38,717 nucleotides of DNA from Spirochaetota bacterium (GTDB taxonomy: Bacteria; Spirochaetota; UBA12135; COTS27; JAFLEE01): positions 1 to 38,717 of the forward strand of contig JAFLEE010000052.1 of the NCBI GenBank assembly GCA_017302015.1, given 5' to 3'. The notes beneath the pieces were generated by a model. That model was given only the letters and a program-made list of their open reading frames with translations. It had not been told where the DNA came from and made no database searches. A program made the translations under genes and the position numbers. Shown here piece by piece: positions 1-8,668 of this stretch; within the stretch, counting starts at the first letter, position 1; every line of letters starts with the position of its first letter.

Positions 1-708
1 ACGGGAGCGGTGGATGCCGCGCGCTCCTGGCTGCGGGCGGTGCGCGCCCACCACCCCGAGGCCTTCGTCTGCGAGAGCGACCGGGTGGCTTGGATCCTCT
101 ATCAGGCCTGCCGGGAACTGGACCTGCGCATCCCCGCGGACTTGGCGATCACCGGCTTCGACGACCAGCAGGTGGCCTTCGAGCCCTGGGGCTACAATAT
201 CCTCACCACCGTGCGCCAGGATTTCGCCGCCATCGGCCGCCTCGGGGTCGAACTCGCCGCCGACCTCGTGGCCGCTCCCCGGCGCCGACGCCCCCTGCGC
301 GTCTCTTGCCCCGGGGAACTCATCGTGCGCCGGTCCACGATCGCCGGGTCCGCGGCCCGCAAGGCCGATTTCCGCCGCGTCGCCCTCGACCATTTGCGGG
401 CCCATTTCGCCGAAGGCGGGAAACTCGAGGCGCTCCTCCCCCGCCTCGGCATGGACGCCCCCGCCTTCCGCCTGCGCTTCCGCCGCGAGATCGGCACCAC
501 CGTCGCCCGGCACCTGGCGGCCCTGCGCATCGAGCGCGCCCGCTTCCTGCTTTCTTCCACATCGCGACCGATCGCCGCCATCCTGGCCGAGGTCGGTTTC
601 CGGAGCCACCAGCATTTCCTGCGCTGCTTCCGCCGCGAGACGGGAAAGGCGCCCCAGGCCTGGAGGAGCGCCGCGCACCACAACACCGACGCGGGCCCCA
701 TGCTTTAA
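1..708 (+). CDS. LacI-type sensor / AraC-type HTH transcriptional regulator (XylR-like), 5' truncated
   Basis: The reading frame is open from the first base, so the gene begins outside the window; the GTG at 10 is only an internal codon. The visible N-terminal part is the end of a periplasmic-binding-protein-like LacI sensor (CESDRVAWILYQ, then IPADLAITGFDDQQVA, the usual ligand-pocket segment). The last 100 or so residues form a two-helix-turn-helix AraC domain (IAAILAEVGFRSHQHFLRCF, then FRRETGKAPQAWR). This fusion is known from XylR of Enterobacteria and is common in Lentisphaerota, Verrucomicrobiota and Planctomycetota as a sugar-responsive activator. The EamA transporter and two secreted glycosidases lie directly downstream on the same strand, so these are its likely targets (inference). 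The ligand cannot be told from the sequence. Ends with TAA. Confidence 0.85.
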   Translation, partial: TGAVDAARSWLRAVRAHHPEAFVCESDRVAWILYQACRELDLRIPADLAITGFDDQQVAFEPWGYNILTTVRQDFAAIGRLGVELAADLVAAPRRRRPLRVSCPGELIVRRSTIAGSAARKADFRRVALDHLRAHFAEGGKLEALLPRLGMDAPAFRLRFRREIGTTVARHLAALRIERARFLLSSTSRPIAAILAEVGFRSHQHFLRCFRRETGKAPQAWRSAAHHNTDAGPML

Positions 709-785
709 TCGTCCCCGCCTACTTCGCCCCCTCCCCTCCATCACGCTGCGGCCACCGCCACCCCGCGCCCAAGGAATTAAAAGCC

Positions 786-1658
786 ATGTTCTACCTGTTC
801 GCTTTTTGCGCGGTGCTCGCCTACGCCCTCAACTCGACCCTCATGGCGCCCTTCGCGCGCCAACTCGGCGGGCTGCGGGCGACCACCCTGCGGGGCCTTT
901 CCCTCGGCGTGACCATGCTTCCCCTCCTCGCCTTCGTCCCGCGGGAATCCCTGGCCCATGTGACGCCCGCCCACGGAGCGACCCTCGCCGCGCTCTGCGC
1001 CATCACCCTCCTCGCCAATAGCCTGGTCTTCCAATCCCAAAAATACCTCCCCGTCGGCATCTCCCTCGCCCTCATGATGGGCGTGACCACCCTGTTCTCC
1101 ACGGCCTACGGCCTCATCGCCTTCAAAGACGCCTATTCGCCGATTCAATGGGGCCTCGGCGCCCTCATGCTGGTGGAGGCTTCCCTGCTGGGGGCCTTCT
1201 CGCGCCGGGAGGGCCCCCGCACGCACCATCCCCTCCTCGGGGTGTTTCTCGCCGCCTCCGGCGGCCTCGCCATGGGCGCCGCCTATAGCCTCACGGCGAG
1301 CCTCTCCAAATCCGGTTCCCCCTTTCTCGTGGCTTACGCGTGGGAGTTCGGCACGGGCCTCGCCGGCGCCGCCGTCCTATTGGGGATGCGCCTGCGTCGA
1401 ATGCCCGTTCAACAAACCGTTTCCGTTCCCTTCTACAAGGTGCTCCTGGCCTCCTCCCCCACGGCCCTGGCCACCGCCTGCTACGCCCTCGCCACGACCA
1501 CCGGGCCCCTCGGCCTCGCCAGCGCCATCCTCTCCACGATGGGGGCCTTCGCCGCCCTGTTCTCCTTCCTGCTCTACCGCGAGCGCCTCACCCGCGCCCA
1601 AGGCGCCATGGTCCTCGCCATGGTCGCCACCCTAGTCGTCTTGAAAGGGATGGGATAG
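786..1658 (+). CDS. EamA/DMT-family membrane transporter
   Basis: The protein has 290 residues and about ten hydrophobic segments in two repeated halves, the usual size and layout of the EamA (drug/metabolite transporter) family. The first helix is MFYLFAFCAVLAYALNSTL and the last ends ATLVVLKGMG, close to the family's common end. The frame is open upstream as far as 90, but that part overlaps the preceding regulator gene and reads as low-complexity Arg/Pro; the ATG at 786 starts exactly at the first membrane segment. No strong Shine-Dalgarno is visible (only AAGGAAT further upstream). The gap to the regulator gene is 77 bp. Substrate unknown; a sugar or metabolite exporter/importer serving the neighbouring glycosidases is possible but unproven. 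Confidence 0.85.
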   Translation: MFYLFAFCAVLAYALNSTLMAPFARQLGGLRATTLRGLSLGVTMLPLLAFVPRESLAHVTPAHGATLAALCAITLLANSLVFQSQKYLPVGISLALMMGVTTLFSTAYGLIAFKDAYSPIQWGLGALMLVEASLLGAFSRREGPRTHHPLLGVFLAASGGLAMGAAYSLTASLSKSGSPFLVAYAWEFGTGLAGAAVLLGMRLRRMPVQQTVSVPFYKVLLASSPTALATACYALATTTGPLGLASAILSTMGAFAALFSFLLYRERLTRAQGAMVLAMVATLVVLKGMG

Positions 1659-1759
1659 GCGCGTGGCGGCACGGGGCCTTCCCGCCTCCCGTGGATTCCC
1701 TTTTCTTTTAGGTTTATTTCTTTGTCGTTTTTGTTGTATAGCCGGAAGCGCCCGCTGAC

Positions 1760-1765
1760 TATAAT
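1760..1765 (+). promoter_or_regulatory. -10 promoter box TATAAT upstream of the GH-A glycosidase gene
   Basis: A perfect TATAAT lies 43 bp before the ATG at 1809, inside a locally AT-rich stretch (1700-1745) that contrasts with the GC-rich flanks. A TTGTTG at 1731-1736 is too far away (23 bp) to be an ideal -35. The next gene is preceded by GAGGAG at 1793-1798, nine bases before its ATG. Confidence 0.55.
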
Positions 1766-1808
1766 CACGGGGTCCCCACCCACGATGAATGACGAGGAGC
1801 GTCCCCTG

Positions 1809-4800
1809 ATGAAAACCATCGCCCATGCCCTGACCCCGAACCCCAAGGGCATCCGATTCGTCCTGCTCCTCAGCCTCGCCGGGGCGCTCCTGGCGGCCCC
1901 GGCGCCCAAGGCCCCGCTGTTCGTCCGCCTCGATATCAGCGGCCTCGACCAGAAGCTCGAACTCGCCGACGCGGCGGTCCTCGGGCCGGGCAAGTTCACC
2001 TACGGCACCTACTTGAAGGAGAAGGCGAGACAACTCGTCTATAGCGACCAGCCGGTGCCCGCCAATACGTGGACGGAAGTGGGCCTTTCCTTCACCCCCG
2101 AGGCCGATGGCGAAGTGGTCCTCGCCCTCACCGGGAAATATTGGGCGGTGGACGGCAAGACGATGCCCGTACTCACCTTCTGGGACGACCTCACCGCCAA
2201 GGGCTGCGCCCTCGTCAACGGGGGGTTCGAGGAGCGCGGATCGGAGGGCCCCAAAGGATGGACGCTCTCCGGCGCGGCCGAGCCCGTGGCCAAACTCGTG
2301 GAGGCCCCCGATCCGGTGCGAAGCGGCGCCTTCGCCGCCCGTGGTTGGCACGATAGCAAATGGATTCAACGCCTGACCGTGAAGAAGGGCATGCCCGTCG
2401 AGGTCCGTGCCTGGGCCTTCCTCCGTGACGCCTCCGCCACGGTCCCCCTCGACCTTTCGAAGGCGGGGAATATGGCCTTGGCCGACGAGATCGACGGGGA
2501 CCAGAAGGGCGGCTGGACCGACCAGGGCCGCCTCAACGACCTCTCGGCCCTGAAGCCCGGCCTGAAGAACTTCGCGGGCATCCAATTCCGCATCGCCGAG
2601 GGGCCCCGGGCCGCCATCGTGCTGAAGGGGCCCCAGAGGGAGTATTTCCCCGAGAAGGCCACCCTCGTCTTCCCCGCCGGGGCCCCGGCCCGCCACCTCT
2701 ACCTGCTCCATGGGGTGGCCTGGGCCCCCAAGGCGGGCCAGCTCGTCGGGCGCATCGTACCGATCCTCGCCGGCGGCGCCGAAGGAGAACCGATCCCCGT
2801 CCTCTGCGGCCGCGATGCGGGCGGTTGGTGGTCGCCGTCCCACTTAAGCAACGCCTACGTCGCCTTCACGGCCGAGAACAAGAGCGCCTTCGTCGGGCTC
2901 TACGCCTCGCGTTTCCCCTTGCCCGCGGGCGCCCTTGCCGCGCGCCTGGAAAGCGCGGGCACCGGCGTGTGGGGCATCGTCGGCGCGGCGCTGAGCGAAT
3001 CGAGCGTGGCCTTCCCCGAGATCGCCCGCACGGTCATCGCCCCCGGCGCCGCCTGGATCCCCTACGTTTGGGAGAAGGAGATCGTCCCCGGCTCCGCCAT
3101 GGATCTTTCGGGGCTCCTCGAAGCGCCCGCGGGCAAGGCCGGCTTCGTGGGCATCGGGCCCGGTGCCGGCCTCGTGTTCGAGAAAACCGGCAAGCCCTTC
3201 CGATTCTCGGGGAATAATTTCTCCGCCATCAACGCCTCCGTGCTCGCGGCGCTGCGCCCCGAGGAGCGCACCCTCCTGGCCGTGCGCCTCGCGCACCTGG
3301 GCTATAATCTCCTGCGCATCGCCTACCTCGACAACGCCCACTTGAAGCAGACCGAAACGGGCAGCGAGATCGACCCCGCGGGGCTCGACGCCCTCGACCA
3401 TTTCACCGCCGAACTCAAGAAGCGCGGCGTCTACCTGGTCGCCGATTTCCTCATGGGCAGCCGCCACCGCGCGGCCCTGATGCGGGCCTTCCCCGGGGAG
3501 AAACTCGGCGACGGCGACCTGCGCCCCCTCTACGAGGCCGCCTATTTCGTGGAGCCCGCCATCCGCGACGACCACCTGCGCACGGCCAAGCGCTTCCTCG
3601 AGCACGTGAACCCCTACACCCGGCTCGCCCCGAAGGACGAGCCCCAATGGGTCTTCTTCAATATCCTCAACGAGGATCCCCTGAGCGCCTGGGCGCTGCG
3701 CGGGGAGCAGGCCCCCCGCCTCATGGGTAAATATTGGAACGCCCACCTGAAGAAGAAGTACGGGGAGTCCGAGGCCCTGCGCCGCGCCTGGGGCCGCCTA
3801 GACTCCGGGGATAACCTGGAGCGGGGCACCGTCGCCCTGCCGAAGTCCCTGGAGGAGGGGCCCCGCGGCGAGGATCTCACCATCTGGTTCGCCGCGCTCC
3901 ACCGCGAGGGGTGGACGGCCATGAAGAACCTCATGCGTTCCGTGGGCTCACGGGCGCTGCTGACCGACATCAATATGGCCCACGACCGCAGCATCCTCCT
4001 GGCGCGGGACGGCTTCGATCTCGTCGACCAGCACGCTTACCACGACCATCCCCAATTCCCGCAGAACGAATGGGGGCTCCCCTACGGGTTCCACCAGAAG
4101 ACCTCCCTCCGCCGAAGCGGCTGGACCGGGACCCACATCCCCTCCTACCTCGCCCTCTCGCGCCATGTCGGCAAGCCCTACGCCATCACCGAGTACGACC
4201 ATTGCTTCCCCAATGGATCGCGCATGGAGGCCGGCCTCGTCTACGGGGCCCAGGCCGCACTGCAGGGGTGGGATGGGATGCTCAACTTCAATTATTCCTA
4301 CCACACGGAAGACCTCTTCCCCGAGTACCCGGCGAAGTTCTTCGACAAGGTGAACGAGCCCATCGGGGCCGCCGCCGAGCGCCAGGTGAAGTTCCTCTAC
4401 CTGCGGGGCGACGTGAAGACCGCCGCGACCGGGGTGGCCCTGCGCCTCGAGCGGGAACTCGTCGCCGCCTCCAATTACGGCATGAACGGCGCGGTGCAGG
4501 CGCTGGCCATGGTCACCGCCGTCGGCCTCGCCTTCGACGAACCGCGGGACGGCAAGCGGTGGACGGCCCAGTACCCCATGGCCGTGCGCCGGGCGGCCCC
4601 CGGGTGGCTCCCGGCCACCGCGGCCACCGATGGCGAGGGCCTTGCCGCGTGGCTCTCCGGTCTCAAGGGCGGGCTCCTTCCGAAAGGTAACCGCAGCGAC
4701 CTCGGCGCCGGCATCCTCGAGACCGCCACGGGCGAGGTCGTCTACCGGTTCAACGAAGGCGCCCTCTCGGTGGATACTCCCCGGAGCAAGGGCTTCGTGG

Positions 4801-5195
4801 CCCACACCAACGGCGCCATGGCGGTCGGGGGGCTTCGGGCGAGTTTCGAGGCGGCCCCGTGCTCCCTCTCTTTCCACAGCCTCGACGGCCGGCCCCTCGA
4901 ATCGAGCCGGCGCATCCTCGTCTTCCTCCTCACCGACGTGCTCAATAAGGGCATGACCTTCGATGACGAGGGAAAAAAGATGCTCAATTGGGGGGAACTC
5001 CCCCATCTGTTGCGCGCCGGCAGGGCCCGCGTGTCCCTGCGAAACGGCCAACCTCTCAAAGCCTGGGCGATCTCGGCCTCCGGGAGGCGCATGGAAAGCG
5101 TTCCCCTCGAGGCCGCGGGCGGGGAGCAGAACGCCGTGCTCGATCAGCGCCTGGCCAAGGGCTCCACGCTCTTTTGGGAGTGGGCGGTCGAATAA
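1809..5195 (+). CDS. Large secreted glycoside hydrolase, clan GH-A TIM barrel with N-terminal accessory domains
   Basis: The protein has 1128 residues from the ATG at 1809, chosen because GAGGAG sits nine bases upstream and the start gives a good Sec signal peptide (FVLLLSLAGALLAAP, cleavage near residue 31). Residues of about 35-480 look like beta-rich accessory domains, including a carbohydrate-binding-like jelly roll (NGGFEERGSEGPKGW). About 490-880 is a TIM barrel of the cellulase/beta-galactosidase type (GH-A clan). Its putative acid/base Glu is in FNILNEDP (E622) and its putative nucleophile Glu in YAITEYDH (E795), spaced as in GH5/GH42-like enzymes. The C-terminal quarter is beta-rich. 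It should act on a polysaccharide or glycan in the periplasm or outside the cell. Exact GH family and substrate are not clear. The same-strand GH141-like gene follows after 250 bp. Confidence 0.8.
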   Translation: MKTIAHALTPNPKGIRFVLLLSLAGALLAAPAPKAPLFVRLDISGLDQKLELADAAVLGPGKFTYGTYLKEKARQLVYSDQPVPANTWTEVGLSFTPEADGEVVLALTGKYWAVDGKTMPVLTFWDDLTAKGCALVNGGFEERGSEGPKGWTLSGAAEPVAKLVEAPDPVRSGAFAARGWHDSKWIQRLTVKKGMPVEVRAWAFLRDASATVPLDLSKAGNMALADEIDGDQKGGWTDQGRLNDLSALKPGLKNFAGIQFRIAEGPRAAIVLKGPQREYFPEKATLVFPAGAPARHLYLLHGVAWAPKAGQLVGRIVPILAGGAEGEPIPVLCGRDAGGWWSPSHLSNAYVAFTAENKSAFVGLYASRFPLPAGALAARLESAGTGVWGIVGAALSESSVAFPEIARTVIAPGAAWIPYVWEKEIVPGSAMDLSGLLEAPAGKAGFVGIGPGAGLVFEKTGKPFRFSGNNFSAINASVLAALRPEERTLLAVRLAHLGYNLLRIAYLDNAHLKQTETGSEIDPAGLDALDHFTAELKKRGVYLVADFLMGSRHRAALMRAFPGEKLGDGDLRPLYEAAYFVEPAIRDDHLRTAKRFLEHVNPYTRLAPKDEPQWVFFNILNEDPLSAWALRGEQAPRLMGKYWNAHLKKKYGESEALRRAWGRLDSGDNLERGTVALPKSLEEGPRGEDLTIWFAALHREGWTAMKNLMRSVGSRALLTDINMAHDRSILLARDGFDLVDQHAYHDHPQFPQNEWGLPYGFHQKTSLRRSGWTGTHIPSYLALSRHVGKPYAITEYDHCFPNGSRMEAGLVYGAQAALQGWDGMLNFNYSYHTEDLFPEYPAKFFDKVNEPIGAAAERQVKFLYLRGDVKTAATGVALRLERELVAASNYGMNGAVQALAMVTAVGLAFDEPRDGKRWTAQYPMAVRRAAPGWLPATAATDGEGLAAWLSGLKGGLLPKGNRSDLGAGILETATGEVVYRFNEGALSVDTPRSKGFVAHTNGAMAVGGLRASFEAAPCSLSFHSLDGRPLESSRRILVFLLTDVLNKGMTFDDEGKKMLNWGELPHLLRAGRARVSLRNGQPLKAWAISASGRRMESVPLEAAGGEQNAVLDQRLAKGSTLFWEWAVE

Positions 5196-5345
5196 GGGAA
5201 GCAGCCCCGCGCGGATCTTCACCGCGTTTCCGTAGCGAAGGAGCCCTCCAGACGAGAGAGACTCGGGGGGTTCCCGGGCCGGAACGCCGGATGTCAATTC
5301 CGCGAAGGTCCGTCAATTTCTTCCATTTACACCCCCATCCCCCAG

Positions 5346-5354
5346 TGGTATCCT
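5346..5354 (+). promoter_or_regulatory. Extended -10 promoter candidate (TGGTATCCT)
   Basis: TG-G-TATCCT matches an extended -10 element and lies 92 bp upstream of the ATG at 5446. It overlaps a short inverted repeat, CCTCGG (5352-5357) and CCGAGG (5365-5370), that would fold in the leader RNA. The rest of the 250-bp gap 5196-5445 shows no further gene. Confidence 0.35.
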
Positions 5355-5445
5355 CGGGGGCTGGCCGAGGGGCGCCCTTGGCGACGGAAGTTCCCCTGGA
5401 AACGTCGCGGGCCCCCGAACCAAGCACCATCCCCGGGAGGATCCC

Positions 5446-8400
5446 ATGATCCGCATCGACACCTTCCTCAAAGTGGTCCTTTTGCTCGCCGGGACCCTCA
5501 TGCTCCTGCCCGCGGCGCCCCTCACCCTCTGGGTCGCCACCAACGGAAATGATGCGTGGTCCGGCCGCCTCCCCGCCCCCCGCGGCGATGGGAAGGACGG
5601 CCCCTTCGCGACCCTGGCCCGCGCCCGGGATGAAATCCGAAACGCGAAGTCGAAAGGCCCCCTCGCCCAGGGAGCGACGGTGTGGCTGCGCGGCGGCATC
5701 CACCGCCTCTCCCAACCGCTCCAATTGACCGAGCAGGATTCCGGCACGCCCGCGGCGCCCATCCTCTACCAGGCCTGGTCCAACGAACGGGCGGCCCTCA
5801 GCGGCAATCTCCCCGTCGGCGGCGCCGAGAAGACCACGGCCAAGGCCATCCTCGAGCGCCTCCCGGGGGAGGCCCAGGGGAAGGTCTGGCAGATCGACCT
5901 GGCCAAGCAAGGCATCACCAATTATGGCGTCATCGGCGTACAAGTGCGCCAAGACAAGAATCCCCCGCTCTTCCTCACCCTCGATGGAACGCTCGCCACC
6001 CTGGCGCGCTGGCCCAACGAGGGCTTCGAGCCCGTCGCCGGGGCCCCCGCCGGCGAGAAGGGGGGCATGTTCGCCTACGCCGGCGACCGCCCCATGCGCT
6101 GGCTGGAGGAGAAGGACGCCCGGGCCAACGGCTACTGGGACCACGACTGGCATTCTTCCCACGCCGCCTTCGAGAGCATCGATCCCGCCAAGCGCATCAT
6201 CCGGACCAAGGCGCCCCACGCCGTCTACGGCTACCGCAAGGGCGGCCGCTATTACGCCTATAACCTGCTCTCCGAGATCGACCGGCCCGGGGAATATTAC
6301 CTCGACCGTTCGAGCGGTCTGCTCTACGTCTGGCCCCCCCATGACCCGGCGCGAACGCGCTTCGAGGTCTCCCTCGGGGGGGTCGCCCTCATCGCGGAAA
6401 AACTCTCCGATGTGCGCTTCCGCGCCATCGCCTTCGAGGGCTTCCGCGGCGACGCGGCCTGGCTGCGGGGCGCGACGCGGGTGTCGTTCATCGCCTGCAC
6501 CTTCCGCAACCTCGGCCGCCGCGCCCTCAATATCGACCAGGGCGCCGAGTGCCGCGTGGCGGGGTGCGATTTCATGGACCTGGGCGAAGGCGCCGTCGTC
6601 CTCAGCGGGGGCGACCGCCTCGCGCTTCGCGCCGGCGGCCACGTGGTGGAGAATTGCGTCTTCACCCGTACCTCCCTCTGGCAGCGCACCTACACGCCGG
6701 CCGTGGGGCTCACCGGCACGGGCCACCGGGTCTCCCGAAACCTCATGTTCGACAACCCCGGGGTGAACATCCACTTCACGGGCAACGACCACCTCATCGA
6801 GTACAACGAAGTCCACGACATGGGCTATGAGGGCGGCGAGATGGGCGCCTTCTATTGCGGGCGTAATTGGACGCTCTCCGGGAACCTCCTGCGCGGGAAT
6901 TGGGTCCACGACATCTACAACCCCTGCCCCCAGCGCAACCGGGCCTTCATGCTCGACGACGGGGCCGCCGGCATCACCATGGTAAGCAACCTCTTCACCC
7001 GGGTCGCCGAGGGGATCAGTTTGAGCGCCCACCTCAACACCATCGCCAATAACGTCTTCGTCGATTGCCACCCCGCCGTCGGCGCCTGGGGGGGCGAAGC
7101 CCAGTTTCCCCCCTTCGACCTGAAGTTCAGCCATTACGCCACGATGTGGCCCCCCCTGGCCGAACTCCCCCTCGCCCAAGCGCCCTGGAGCACCCGCTTC
7201 CCCGACCTCCTCGCCCTCCGCGACGCGATCTCCAACGGGGGGCCCACGCCGCCCCAGGTGCGCACGCGCATCCTGCGCAATCTGGTTTGGAAGGGAAGCC
7301 CCGAGTTCGTGGGATGGAACGTCACCAAGGACAAGAACGCCTGGGTCGTCGCCGACAATATCACCGGCGTCGATCCCCAATTCGAGGACCCCGCGAAAGA
7401 CGACTGGCGCCTCAAGGCGGGTTCCCCGGCGCTGAAAGCCGGCTTCCTGCCGATCCCCATGGAGAAGATCGGGGTCTTCGCCGACCCAGAGCGCGCCTCG
7501 TGGCCCGTCCTCCACCCCGTGCGCACCAACGTCTGCCGCAATCTCACCTACGTGGCCCCGCCCGCGCCGCCACGGGCCGCCGCCGCGATCCTGAAGGTGC
7601 CCCGCCTCCCGAGAACTCCCGTGATCGACGGGATCCTCGCCGAAGGCGAATGGACGACGGGGGCCATGCCCCTCGAGGAGCACGTCAATGGGGAGGTCGT
7701 CCACAGCCCGAGCCGCGCCTGGGTGGGATGGGACGATGCCGCCCTCTACGTCGCCTTCAGCAACCCGGTGAATGCGATCACCCCCATGGCCCTCGACACC
7801 GTCTGGGGCAAATCCGAGTCCGTCGAGATCGCCCTGCGCAAGACCGGCGAGAAAACCCGCGGGGTCACCGTGCTGCGCGGCTTCGCCAAGGGCCCCTTCA
7901 AGGCGGTCGGGGACGCGGGGCTCGACGAGGCGGGCGTCAAGCGGGCCGCCGAAGGCGTGGAGTACGCCGCCAAGCCCCTGGGCGCGAGCCTATGGACCTG
8001 CGAGTGGCGCATCCCCTTCGCCTCCCTCGGCGTCAACCCGAAGACGGAGCGGGCCTTCGATTTCAACCTCACCGTGCGCAAGGTCGCCGACGGCCTCTGG
8101 GTGATGTGGGTGGGGACCGAGGGGTTCTCCTACGCCGTGGACAAGGCGGGCCGCATCCTCCTGGTCGATGCGGTCACTCCGCCGCGCCTGCTCGACGACG
8201 GCGAAGGGGAGCTCAAATGGACGGGGGCCGCCGAGAAGAGCGCGAGCAATAAGCGCGGCGGGGCCTACGCGGTGCGCTTCGACGCCTCCACCTCCGAGCG
8301 GGGCATGAACCTGAAGGGCTTCGACCCCGACCTCAGCGCCTACGATACGCTCGTGTTCGACTGCTATTCCGAGAAGAATACCGGGGCGACCATCGAACTC

Positions 8401-8634
8401 GTCTTCAATTCGGAGAGCAAGACGGGCTCCGGCTGGGCCTATTACCGCTACCCCCTCAAGATCAATTGGGCAGGTTGGAAGACCGTGGAGATCCCGTTCG
8501 CCGAGGCGCAAACCGGCCGCGATCCGGTGGGATGGAAGAAGATCCTCGGCATCGATTTCAGCACCCGCGGTTGGGGCCACGACAAGGCGACGCCGGGCAC
8601 CATCCTCTACATCGACAATCTCATGGTGCGTTAA
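5446..8634 (+). CDS. Secreted GH141-like right-handed beta-helix glycoside hydrolase with CBM9-like module
   Basis: The 1062-residue protein starts at an ATG with GGGAGG five bases upstream and has a signal peptide (VVLLLAGTLMLLPAAP). Right after it comes WVATNGNDAWSGRLPAP...GPFATLARARDEIR, the typical N-terminus of GH141-type parallel beta-helix enzymes. Coils of the helix run to about residue 560 (HFTGNDHLIEYNEVHDMGYE is characteristic), with acidic residues along it as possible catalytic groups. From about 710 a CBM9-like domain starts (PVIDGILAEGEWTTG, WVGWDDAALYVAF). The last 130 residues (AYDTLVFDCYSE, ending ILYIDNLMVR) look like a jelly-roll carbohydrate-binding domain. Known GH141 members cleave fucosides or xylan; the substrate here is unknown. 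It follows the GH-A enzyme and is probably co-regulated with it. Confidence 0.83.
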   Translation: MIRIDTFLKVVLLLAGTLMLLPAAPLTLWVATNGNDAWSGRLPAPRGDGKDGPFATLARARDEIRNAKSKGPLAQGATVWLRGGIHRLSQPLQLTEQDSGTPAAPILYQAWSNERAALSGNLPVGGAEKTTAKAILERLPGEAQGKVWQIDLAKQGITNYGVIGVQVRQDKNPPLFLTLDGTLATLARWPNEGFEPVAGAPAGEKGGMFAYAGDRPMRWLEEKDARANGYWDHDWHSSHAAFESIDPAKRIIRTKAPHAVYGYRKGGRYYAYNLLSEIDRPGEYYLDRSSGLLYVWPPHDPARTRFEVSLGGVALIAEKLSDVRFRAIAFEGFRGDAAWLRGATRVSFIACTFRNLGRRALNIDQGAECRVAGCDFMDLGEGAVVLSGGDRLALRAGGHVVENCVFTRTSLWQRTYTPAVGLTGTGHRVSRNLMFDNPGVNIHFTGNDHLIEYNEVHDMGYEGGEMGAFYCGRNWTLSGNLLRGNWVHDIYNPCPQRNRAFMLDDGAAGITMVSNLFTRVAEGISLSAHLNTIANNVFVDCHPAVGAWGGEAQFPPFDLKFSHYATMWPPLAELPLAQAPWSTRFPDLLALRDAISNGGPTPPQVRTRILRNLVWKGSPEFVGWNVTKDKNAWVVADNITGVDPQFEDPAKDDWRLKAGSPALKAGFLPIPMEKIGVFADPERASWPVLHPVRTNVCRNLTYVAPPAPPRAAAAILKVPRLPRTPVIDGILAEGEWTTGAMPLEEHVNGEVVHSPSRAWVGWDDAALYVAFSNPVNAITPMALDTVWGKSESVEIALRKTGEKTRGVTVLRGFAKGPFKAVGDAGLDEAGVKRAAEGVEYAAKPLGASLWTCEWRIPFASLGVNPKTERAFDFNLTVRKVADGLWVMWVGTEGFSYAVDKAGRILLVDAVTPPRLLDDGEGELKWTGAAEKSASNKRGGAYAVRFDASTSERGMNLKGFDPDLSAYDTLVFDCYSEKNTGATIELVFNSESKTGSGWAYYRYPLKINWAGWKTVEIPFAEAQTGRDPVGWKKILGIDFSTRGWGHDKATPGTILYIDNLMVR

Positions 8635-8668
8635 GCCCGCTCCCCCCCCTGGGCGAGGGGTTTCCCCG

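Noticed and set aside
90-785. Upstream extension of the EamA transporter
   Set aside because: Arg/Pro/Gly-rich shadow of the regulator gene in another frame.
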